Origin: Streptomyces sp. SLBN-118
GTDB lineage: Bacteria > Actinomycetota > Actinomycetes > Streptomycetales > Streptomycetaceae
Reading direction: 5' to 3'
DNA: 64,000 nt
Assembly (NCBI RefSeq): GCF_006715635.1
Contig: NZ_VFNP01000001.1
Location: forward strand, 248,001 to 312,000
A program made the translations under genes and the position numbers. This document shows, piece after piece, positions 47,031 through 53,786 of the stretch. Position 1 is the stretch's first letter, and each line of letters begins with the position of its first letter. The notes beneath the pieces are model-generated. The model saw only the letters and a list, made by a program, of their open reading frames with translations, was not told where the DNA came from and searched no databases.

Positions 47031-47686
47031 GGATCATCATCGTGGGCTGCGGCCGGACGGGATCCGCACTCGCCGTCCGGCTCAGCGAGGAGCGCCATGA
47101 CGTACGGCTCGTCGACCGCGAACAAAGCAGCCGACGGCGCCTGCCCGCAGGGTTCCCCGGCCAGTTCCTCGAAGGGAACGGATTCAGCCGGGCCGTCCTG
47201 GAGCAAGCGGGTATCGAGCACGCCGACGCGCTCGTCGCCGTCACCTCCGGGGACAACACCAACATCGTCACCGCGCGGACCGCGAAGGACACGTACCGGG
47301 TACCGATCGTGCTCGCCCGCATCTACGACCCCTGGCGCGCCGACATGTACCGGGAACTGGGCATCCCCACCATCGCCAGTGTCCGCTGGACCGTGAACCA
47401 GATCCATCAGATGCTGCTGCACCGCCATCTCACACCGGAACTCGCCTTCGGCAACGGCGAAACGCTCCTGGTCCGTTCGCAGCTCCCGGCCTACCTCACC
47501 GGGCGCCGGCTCGCCGAGTTCGACGTCGACAGTGAGATCCGTGTCGTGGAAGTGACGAGAGCGGGCCGCTCGCTGGTGCCCGCCCACGGCACGGCAGCCG
47601 AGCCCGGAGATCTCGTCACCTTCGCCGTCGCCGCCACCGCGCTCGGCCGTCTGCGTGGCTTTCTCGACAAGGAGCTGGGGACATGA
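47027..47686 (+). CDS. trkA: TrkA/RCK-type K+ regulatory protein
   Basis: A 219-residue protein with TrkA-N (MRIIIVGCGRTGSALAVRLSEE, the NAD-binding GxGxxG-like turn, acidic LVDRE at the end of strand 2) and a C-terminal TrkA-C domain (about 145-210). Such proteins gate Trk/Ktr channels by NAD(H), ATP/ADP or c-di-AMP. No TrkH-type channel lies beside it, so a distant one, or the K+-channel-like protein at 6499, might be the partner. It overlaps both neighbours by ATGA. Confidence 0.92.
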   Translation: MRIIIVGCGRTGSALAVRLSEERHDVRLVDREQSSRRRLPAGFPGQFLEGNGFSRAVLEQAGIEHADALVAVTSGDNTNIVTARTAKDTYRVPIVLARIYDPWRADMYRELGIPTIASVRWTVNQIHQMLLHRHLTPELAFGNGETLLVRSQLPAYLTGRRLAEFDVDSEIRVVEVTRAGRSLVPAHGTAAEPGDLVTFAVAATALGRLRGFLDKELGT

Positions 47687-48339
47687 AGGCCCTCATCGCG
47701 GGCGCCGGGCGACTGGGCACCCAGATCGCGCAGGTGCTCGCCGCCGCCGGGAACGACGTCACTGTGGTGGACGCGGACGCCGACCGCATCAACGCGCTTC
47801 AGGGACAGCTCGCCGTACGCCTCGTCCTGGGGGACGCCTGCGAACCCGCGTGTCTGGCCCAGGCCGGCGCCCACACGGCCGACCTCGTCATCGCCGCCAC
47901 GGGAGAGGACGAGGACAATCTCGTCATCAGCCTTCTGGCCAAACGGCAGTGTGCCGCGCCACGCGTCGTGGCCCGCGTCAACGACAGTGAGAACGCCTGG
48001 CTGTTCGACCAGCGCTGGGGTGTCGACATCGCCGTCCCCGCTGCCACTCCGCTCATCTCCCTCATCGAGGAGGCAACCGGTGCCACCGATACCGTGGCCC
48101 TGCTGCGCCTCAGCAAGGCGGGCGTCGACATCATCGAAACCGTGATCACCACGCACTCTCGCGCAGTCGGCAAACCCCTCTCGGACATCCCTCTGCCCGA
48201 CGGAACCGTCGTCGCCACCGTCATACGGGAAGGCCGGCCGACCGTGCCCGGACCGGCCGTCCGCCTCCAGCCCGGTGACGAGTTGCTTCTCGTCTCGCAC
48301 AGCGCCACCGAGCAGGAGATCCACTCGGCATTCCAGTGA
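47683..48339 (+). CDS. trkA: TrkA/RCK-type K+ regulatory protein, second copy
   Basis: A 218-residue protein with the same two domains: MKALIAGAGRLGTQIAQVLAAAGNDVTVVDADAD as TrkA-N and an ending typical of TrkA-C (GDELLLVSHSATEQEI). It is only distantly similar to the preceding copy, so the pair probably forms a heterodimeric ring, as in systems with two KtrA/TrkA-type subunits (CeoB/CeoC in mycobacteria). It starts by a 4-base overlap. Confidence 0.92.
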   Translation: MKALIAGAGRLGTQIAQVLAAAGNDVTVVDADADRINALQGQLAVRLVLGDACEPACLAQAGAHTADLVIAATGEDEDNLVISLLAKRQCAAPRVVARVNDSENAWLFDQRWGVDIAVPAATPLISLIEEATGATDTVALLRLSKAGVDIIETVITTHSRAVGKPLSDIPLPDGTVVATVIREGRPTVPGPAVRLQPGDELLLVSHSATEQEIHSAFQ

Positions 48340-48461
48340 GCGCGCCCATGGGGCCGAAGCGGGCCCGAACGATCCCGCGCCGGGACCTGTCGGCTCATCC
48401 GGGCGAGACGCCCGGAGTGTGACAGTGGAGGCCGACACCGCGAAGCGAGGAGTGTGCAGCC

Positions 48462-48998
48462 ATGGAAGAAGAGACAGTCTCGAACCCGGCGGCGGCGCCG
48501 ACGGCCAGGTCGAAGCCGGCCCTGTTGTCCTTTCTCGGCGGTGTCGGCACCGTGACGGGCAGTAAGTTCCTCGTCGAGAGCGATCACGCCCGAATCCTGC
48601 TCGACTGCGGCCTGTTCCAGGGGCTCGCCGACCTCCGGCGGCGCAACTGGCGGCGCCTGCCGTGCGATGCCTCCGACATCCACGCCGTGGTCGTGACACA
48701 CGCCCACCTCGATCACTGCGGTTATCTTCCCCGTCTGGTCCGGCAGGGTTTCCGCGGGCCCGTACTGACCAGCGCGCATACCGCGCGGCGGGCCGAGATC
48801 GCCAATGTGCCGCACTTCTCGGCGCACGCCGACGCGGGACAGATCATCGACTGGCTTCGTGGCGCTCCCGCGCCCAGCACGACATACATGGTCCACGGTG
48901 AGCCCGGCGCCGCCGGGGCGCTCCGCGACCGTCTCGACCAGGAGCTGGGCTGGACCACGGTCGTGCCCCGCTCAGGTGAGGCCGTTCTGGTCCGCTGA
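48462..48998 (+). pseudogene. RNase-like metallo-hydrolase (MBL/beta-CASP) with its central part deleted
   Basis: A 178-residue open frame that starts like a full MBL/beta-CASP protein ([31 protein letters not shown], then [15 protein letters not shown]) and ends like one ([19 protein letters not shown], then TTYMVHGEP). The bridge at about residue 109 ([13 protein letters not shown], near 48780-48795) skips the whole beta-CASP domain and the third metal-ligand region; normal proteins are about 450 residues. The frame is kept, so a short protein could be made, but it lacks a complete active site. Confidence 0.7.
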
Positions 48999-49010
48999 TT
49001 CCGCGTGCCC

Positions 49011-49034
49011 GCTGCCGCTGCCGCTGCCGCTGCC
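49011..49034. repeat. GCTGCC hexanucleotide repeat, four copies
   Basis: Four tandem copies of GCTGCC lie just after the hydrolase stop codon, in the 170-base gap before the sensor kinase. It could vary by slippage; no function is apparent. Confidence 0.7.
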
Positions 49035-49172
49035 CGACGAGTACACCCGATCTCGGACACCCGACCGCCGAGCCACCTTTCCCCATGCCGCCGCGCCATC
49101 AGGCCCGGTACGGTAGCCATGACCGCCAGAGTCAGCTGTCGGCCCGTCGAGGCACACCCGGAGGGAGCAGCG

Positions 49173-50888
49173 GTGGGAAGCTCGGAGTACGGCCGCGTAC
49201 GGCTGCCGCAGCTGAGGCTGGACGAGCTGCTGGAAGAGCTGCAGGCCCGCCTGGACGCGGCGCGTGGCACCCGGGACCGGGTGCACAGCCTGCTGGAGGC
49301 CGTGCTGTCGGTCGGTCGGGAGCTGGACCTGGAGCAGGTGCTGCACAGAATCACTGAGGCGGCGGCCGTGCTGGTCGACGCGGAGTACGCCGCGCTGGGT
49401 GTGATCGGGCCGAGCGGGACGTCACTCTCGCAGTTCCTCACGGTCGGGGTCAGCGACGAGGAGATCGCCGCGATCGGCCCGTACCCGTCGGGGCACGGCA
49501 TCCTCGGCGAGCTGATCACGAACCCCGTGCCACTGCGGCTGCCGAAGATCTCCGAGCACCCTTCGTCGTACGGTTTCCCGCCGCATCACCCGCCGATGAA
49601 CACCTTTCTCGGCGTCCCGATCCGGGTGCGCGACCAGGTCTTCGGCAATCTCTATCTGACCGAGAAGCGGGGCGGGGTCCAGTTCGACGACGAGGACGAG
49701 TCCGTCCTGTCCACCTTGGCTGTCGCGGCCGGGGTGGCCATCGACAACGCCCGGCTGTACGAGGAGGCCAAGCAGCGCGAGCGCTGGCTGCGCGCAAACG
49801 CGGACATCACGCACAGTCTTATGTCGGGCGGCCCGCGCAGCGAAGTTCTCACCCTGATCGCCGAACACGCCAAGGAGATCGCCGGCGCGGAACTGGCTGT
49901 GGTGGCGCTGCCGATGCCCGACGCCGGCACCCTGGCGGTCGAGCTGGCGATCGGGCGCGACGCGGACGCTCACCGGGGGCTGGTGCTGCCGGTGGAGGGA
50001 AGCCTGAGCGGCGCCGCGTTCGCCGCGGGCGTGCCGGTGACTAGCACGGATGTCGCCCACGACGAGCGCGTTTCGGCCGGGCCGCCGCGATTCGCCGGGC
50101 TGGGGCCCGCTGTGGCTGTGCCCGTCGGCACCGCGGACGGCGTGCGAGGAGTGCTGCTGCTGGCCCGCGAGGCGGGCTCGACGGTCTTCGCGGACGAGGA
50201 GATCGACCCTCTGCGGATTTTCGCCGGTCAGGCGGCGGTGGCGATGGAGCTGGCGGAGCGACGCAACGACGCGGAGCAGATCGCTTTGCTGGAGGACCGC
50301 GACCGGATCGCCCGTGACCTGCATGACCTCGCGATCCAACGGCTCTTCGCCACCGGCATGACACTCCAGAGCGCGGGGCGTCTGATCGAACACGCCCCGG
50401 CTTCGGATCGTGTGCTGCGCGCGGTTGACGACCTGGACGAGACCATCAAGATCATCCGATCGACCATCTTCGGGCTGCGCTCACGCGAGGCGGGCGGCGG
50501 GCAGGGCCTGCGGGCACGCGCGGTGCGGACCGCCGGAGAAGCGGCTCCGGTGCTGGGCTTCGCGCCGAGCCTCCGGATGGAGGGGCTGCTGGACACCGAC
50601 GTGCCGCGGGAGATTGCCGACCACCTGGTGGCGGTTCTCTCAGAGGCGCTGACCAATGTCGGCCGTCATGCGCACGCCACCCGGGCTGACGTGGCCCTGG
50701 AGACGGACGGACGGGAAGTGGTGCTGACGGTCTCCGACAACGGAGTGGGGCTCCCTCCGGACGGGCGCCGCAGCGGCCTGGCCAACATCTCGGAGCGGGC
50801 CCAGCAGCTGGGCGGTGAGCTGGAGTTGACCTGCCCCTCCGGTGGCGGGACCTCGCTGGTCTGGCGTGTACCGGTGGGCTCCCCCTGA
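49173..50888 (+). CDS. GAF-GAF sensor histidine kinase, DevS/DosT (OsdK) type
   Basis: A 571-residue cytosolic kinase: a helical start (about 10-45), GAF1 (about 50-195), GAF2 (about 210-365), HisKA_3 with RDLHDLAIQRLFATGM and phospho-acceptor His384, and HATPase (SEALTNVGRHAHA N-box; SDNGVGLP). This is the layout of mycobacterial DevS and DosT and of S. coelicolor OsdK, where GAF1 holds heme to sense O2, NO and CO. Heme binding here is inference. The GTG start after GGAGGGAG is chosen over ATG 49119. No NarL-type response regulator follows, so the partner is elsewhere. Confidence 0.92.
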   Translation: MGSSEYGRVRLPQLRLDELLEELQARLDAARGTRDRVHSLLEAVLSVGRELDLEQVLHRITEAAAVLVDAEYAALGVIGPSGTSLSQFLTVGVSDEEIAAIGPYPSGHGILGELITNPVPLRLPKISEHPSSYGFPPHHPPMNTFLGVPIRVRDQVFGNLYLTEKRGGVQFDDEDESVLSTLAVAAGVAIDNARLYEEAKQRERWLRANADITHSLMSGGPRSEVLTLIAEHAKEIAGAELAVVALPMPDAGTLAVELAIGRDADAHRGLVLPVEGSLSGAAFAAGVPVTSTDVAHDERVSAGPPRFAGLGPAVAVPVGTADGVRGVLLLAREAGSTVFADEEIDPLRIFAGQAAVAMELAERRNDAEQIALLEDRDRIARDLHDLAIQRLFATGMTLQSAGRLIEHAPASDRVLRAVDDLDETIKIIRSTIFGLRSREAGGGQGLRARAVRTAGEAAPVLGFAPSLRMEGLLDTDVPREIADHLVAVLSEALTNVGRHAHATRADVALETDGREVVLTVSDNGVGLPPDGRRSGLANISERAQQLGGELELTCPSGGGTSLVWRVPVGSP

Positions 50889-50920
50889 CTCACACGCCCA
50901 GGTTCCATCGGGTCAGGGGG
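50881..50920. terminator. Bidirectional hairpin containing both stop codons
   Basis: CCCCCTGAC (50881-50889) is a perfect 9-bp inverted repeat of GTCAGGGGG (50912-50920) around 22 bases. The TGA of the kinase gene lies in the left arm, and the stop of the convergent PNPOx gene lies in the right arm. Confidence 0.65.
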
Positions 50921-51371
50921 CGGACCGCTGCTCGTGCGACGCGCGCGCGTCCGAGCGGAATTCATTGCGGTCCACAACGCGTCCGGTCACTATCTCGGGA
51001 CGGATCCGGATGAACACTCCGTCCGGCACAGGCACCCACGAATGAGGTCCGGTCCGCAGCAGCCGTTCACGCTCAGCCGGGTCGGTGACCAGGATCGCCG
51101 GGCCCATGACCACGACACTCCACCCGGTGCCGGCCGCCTCGTCGAACCGGTCCACCTCGAACGCCACCACGGCCTGGTCCACCGCCCGGGCCACGCGGGA
51201 GGCCGCCGAAGTGCGCAGCAGCACGGAGAAGTCGTGATCCAGGGAGAAGTTCACCGGCAGGACGGCAGGCAGGGCCTGGTCGGTGTAGACGATGCGCCCG
51301 ATCGGCACCTGCCCCAGCAGACGCAGGCACACCTCCCGGTCGAGCTCACGGAAGCCGTCGTGGTGGTGCAT
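50913..51371 (-). CDS. Pyridoxamine 5'-phosphate oxidase-like flavin-binding protein
   Basis: A 152-residue split-barrel protein starting MDAMHHHDGFRELDREVCLRLL, with VPIGRIVYTDQALPAVLPVNF as the FMN-binding strand pair and SRVARAVDQAVVAFEVDRFD as the phosphate region, the usual layout of the Rv1155/Rv2074/Rv3129-like group. It binds FMN or F420; whether it is an oxidase is unknown. AAGG ten bases before decides the ATG at 51371. It converges on the sensor kinase. Similar genes occur in the DosR regulon. Confidence 0.85.
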   Translation of the reverse strand: MHHHDGFRELDREVCLRLLGQVPIGRIVYTDQALPAVLPVNFSLDHDFSVLLRTSAASRVARAVDQAVVAFEVDRFDEAAGTGWSVVVMGPAILVTDPAERERLLRTGPHSWVPVPDGVFIRIRPEIVTGRVVDRNEFRSDARASHEQRSAP

Positions 51372-51662
51372 AGCGTCCATCCTTAGGGCGGTCCGCCCGG
51401 ATCGAGGTAGGGCACGCAAGGCCTCGCCGATCCCTCCCTGTTCCGGAACTGCGCTTGTACACTCCCAACGCTCCGGCGTCGGCCGGTGCGTGGGAATGGG
51501 CCGAGAGTCCCTGGCAGCGGTGCGAACGGCCCGTGCCGGTCGTTGTGAGCAGCAATGTTCACGGAATAGCACCCACGCTCTGGTACCCAAGGTTCCAGCC
51601 TCCGCCGCTCCCGGTTCGCACACCAGGGCCGACCGGACTCGCCAGGGACAGGCCGGTCCGGA
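51372..51662. other. Gap between the PNPOx-like and Rv1733c-like genes
   Basis: About 290 bases with no supported gene. It holds the promoter of the PNPOx-like gene and the end of the membrane-protein gene. I see a GGGCGGACCGCCC palindrome near the start codon (51389-51401) but no box of the DosR-like type. Confidence 0.45.
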
Positions 51663-52247
51663 TCAGGTGATCCTGCGCCGCCACCCCGGACCGACCTCGT
51701 CCCACTCCTTCGCCCACTGGTCCATTCGGATGCGGTCAAGTCGCCTGCGTGCGGCACAGCCTGCGGACGCCACCAGTCCACCCCAGGCGCCGAAAGCCAG
51801 TGCTCCGGCGGCAACCGCCTGGGCCGCCACCTCCGCGCCGGCGACCGGCGGCGTGGTCGGAGTACCCCAGCGGTCCGTCCAGAACACGACCTTCGATCCG
51901 GCAGGGCCGCTCGCCTCGACACTCACCGTCGCGCTGCGGACCACGCCGTATCGGTCCCTCCAGCGCACCGGCGCCCGGACGTGCGTCTTCACACCGTCTG
52001 CCGTGGGAATCTCCTCCGGCACGGCCTCGGTGAGCACCGCCTGGACGGGGTAGCGTTCCGCCCGATGCCGCTCTTGGATGTGCACGACGGTCAGGCTCGC
52101 TGCGAGGGTGACGGCTGCTCCGCCGACCAACGCCAGCACCCATACGGCCAGCACGATCCAGGCCTCGACCACGTCGCTGCGGCGCCTGAGCGGGCTGCGC
52201 CGCCATCGCCAGAACCTCGTGCTCGTACGCCCGTTGCTGCTCCTCAT
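51663..52247 (-). CDS. Rv1733c-family membrane protein
   Basis: A 194-residue protein: an Arg/Trp-rich cytosolic start (TRFWRWRRSPLRRRSDVVEAW), one membrane helix (about 30-55), an outer domain (60-130) with APVRWRDRYGVVRSATVSV, a second helix (about 138-163) and a short basic C-terminus. This matches Rv1733c, a DosR-regulon membrane protein and known T-cell antigen of M. tuberculosis whose function is unknown. GGAG precedes the ATG, and a palindromic box lies 83 bases upstream. Confidence 0.85.
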   Translation of the reverse strand: MRSSNGRTSTRFWRWRRSPLRRRSDVVEAWIVLAVWVLALVGGAAVTLAASLTVVHIQERHRAERYPVQAVLTEAVPEEIPTADGVKTHVRAPVRWRDRYGVVRSATVSVEASGPAGSKVVFWTDRWGTPTTPPVAGAEVAAQAVAAGALAFGAWGGLVASAGCAARRRLDRIRMDQWAKEWDEVGPGWRRRIT

Positions 52248-52329
52248 CTTGACTCCACACCCCCTGGTGAGCGGGGACCGTGACACTCCGGGCCTGTGCC
52301 CGCGAACGGCGGGCGAGCCATTGACGATC

Positions 52330-52344
52330 GGGCCGAAAAGGCCC
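52330..52344. promoter_or_regulatory. DosR-like box, 5-base spacer
   Basis: GGGCC-GAAAA-GGCCC, a perfect palindrome 83 bases upstream of the Rv1733c-like start. Confidence 0.5.
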
Positions 52345-52577
52345 AACCACCGCCTATACAAAGGCCATTCAGTTCTTGTGCGCCCGAGGCGTCGTGTCCC
52401 GGTGGGGCACGACAGCCGGCGCTTGTCGCATGGGCCAAACGGTCCGTACCGACCACGGCACGCCCGGGTGTCCCGCAACAGACGCCGAAGCGCTGCCGGC
52501 CATCGTGTCCTCCTCCCGTGTCGCGATGGCCGGGGGTGACATCTGCTCACGCTGCCACGGTGCCCGCGAGGCCAGGA

Positions 52578-52592
52578 GGGCCGCTCAGGCCC
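52578..52592. promoter_or_regulatory. DosR-like box, 5-base spacer
   Basis: GGGCC-GCTCA-GGCCC, in the middle of the 700-base gap, seven bases before the next box. Confidence 0.4.
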
Positions 52593-52599
52593 AACGTGG

Positions 52600-52613
52600 G
52601 GGCCGAACGTCCC
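52600..52613. promoter_or_regulatory. DosR-like box GGGCC-GAAC-GTCCC
   Basis: 4-base spacer with further G and C runs on each side (GGGGGCC...GTCCCCC). Tandem with the box at 52578. Confidence 0.55.
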
Positions 52614-52714
52614 CCTCCGGGCGGAGAGCCGTACACGGATGTCCGTACTGCCCGCGACAGTGGCCCGGCCCTGCGAAGCCGCGAGCCGCCCACAGCCCGC
52701 AGAGGTCTCCGGCA

Positions 52715-52728
52715 CGGCCGATCGGCCC
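52715..52728. promoter_or_regulatory. DosR-like box, one mismatch
   Basis: CGGCC-GATC-GGCCC; the first G is replaced by C. It is the first of a pair upstream of the CBS-BON gene at 52950. Confidence 0.4.
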
Positions 52729-52735
52729 CTTGCGG

Positions 52736-52749
52736 AGGACCTTCGTCCC
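52736..52749. promoter_or_regulatory. DosR-like box AGGAC-CTTC-GTCCC
   Basis: Both half-sites are of the GGAC/GTCC type, the closest in this window to the mycobacterial DosR consensus. It lies seven bases after the preceding box and 200 bases before the CBS-BON start. Confidence 0.5.
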
Positions 52750-52949
52750 CTTCCGTCCAGCCCGGCGCAGAACGAGGGTGAAAACCCGGACCGTCGGGGA
52801 GATGGCCGAAGGTGATCCGCATCAGAGCCATCGTCCGCCGACAGCCAGTGAGCGACGCCGCCCCTGGACCTGCGCACGCCCTCCGGACACCCGCTCCGCC
52901 ATTGACCGCGCCTCTCGCGGAGGAGGCGCAGCAAAGGGATGAGGAAGCC

Positions 52950-53660
52950 ATGCAGCACCGCACCGTCGAAGACTTGATGACCCGCGAAGTGGTCCAGACC
53001 CGCCCGGACACGCCCTTCAAGGAGGTCGCGCAGTTGCTCGCCGAGCACGGCGTCACCGCTGTGCCCGTGGTCAACGAGCAGGACAACCCCGTCGGCGTGG
53101 TCTCTGAGGCGGACCTGCTCCGGCACGAAGCCGCCCGGCCAGATCCAGGGGGCCGTGCGGCGTCCCTGGGGATGCGCCCCCGCGACCGCGACCGCGCCAC
53201 GGCAGAGACCGCCGAAGGGCTGATGACCTCGCCCGCCGTGACTGCCCGCGCCCAGTGGAGCATCGTCGAAGCGGCCCGGGAAATGACCCGCCACCAGGTC
53301 AAGCGACTGCCCGTGGTCAACGAGGCCGGACACCTCGTCGGGATCATCAGCCGAAGCGATCTCCTTCGGGTCTTTCTGCGGCAGGACAGCGCGATCCGCG
53401 AGGAGATCACCCGAGAGGTCCTGAGGGACACACTGTCCCTCTCTTCCGAAGAAGTCCAAGTCAGTGTCGTCGACGGTGTGGTGACGCTGACCGGCAGGAT
53501 CAGGCAGCGCAGCCTCATTCCGATCGCGATGCGGCTGTGCCAGGCAGTCGACGGCGTCATCACCGTGCACGGGGTTCTCGACTCACCCGGCGACGACGAG
53601 TTCGGGGCGGCCGAAGCGGACAACCGCCACGGCGCCGTCGGCAACACCCAGCGCCCTTGA
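52950..53660 (+). CDS. CBS-CBS-BON protein
   Basis: A 236-residue soluble protein: CBS1 (VTAVPVVNEQDNPVGVVSEADLL), a 35-residue polar linker, CBS2 (VKRLPVVNEAGHLVGIISRSDLL), BON (VQVSVVDGVVTLTGRIRQRS), and a polar tail of about 25 residues. It is closest to the copy at 39974. GAGGAAG precedes the ATG; the 46-residue upstream in-frame extension has no similarity. A pair of palindromic boxes lies upstream. Confidence 0.92.
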   Translation: MQHRTVEDLMTREVVQTRPDTPFKEVAQLLAEHGVTAVPVVNEQDNPVGVVSEADLLRHEAARPDPGGRAASLGMRPRDRDRATAETAEGLMTSPAVTARAQWSIVEAAREMTRHQVKRLPVVNEAGHLVGIISRSDLLRVFLRQDSAIREEITREVLRDTLSLSSEEVQVSVVDGVVTLTGRIRQRSLIPIAMRLCQAVDGVITVHGVLDSPGDDEFGAAEADNRHGAVGNTQRP

Positions 53661-53786
53661 ACCCATTGACGGGGCAGCGGACTGGCCGACGTCAGTCACG
53701 CGAGGCGGGCGGCGTTATGAGCAGTTGTCCCCGCACCATGCTGGCCGCCCTGCCCTTTTCGCGCCTGTTCATACGAGCCGACGCGG

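Larger units (their letters stand above)
52248..52949. other. Long regulatory gap with five palindromic boxes
   Basis: A 700-base gap between the divergent Rv1733c-like and CBS-BON genes. It has no supported gene; the open frames in it are shadows with no family similarity. It carries five DosR-like boxes, listed separately. The length suggests that a gene was lost here. Confidence 0.5.

Noticed and set aside
48351..48366. GGGCC-N6-GGCCC upstream of the broken hydrolase
   Set aside because: The 6-base spacer departs from the pattern, and the downstream gene is a relic.
49011..49034. GCTGCC repeat considered as a CRISPR-like or regulatory array
   Set aside because: Simple six-base tandem repeat without spacers; only slippage variation is plausible.
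51663..53570. 635-codon frame that would extend the Rv1733c-like protein far upstream
   Set aside because: It would run antisense across the CBS-BON gene and five palindromic boxes; only the last 194 codons match the family, and a ribosome site precedes that start.
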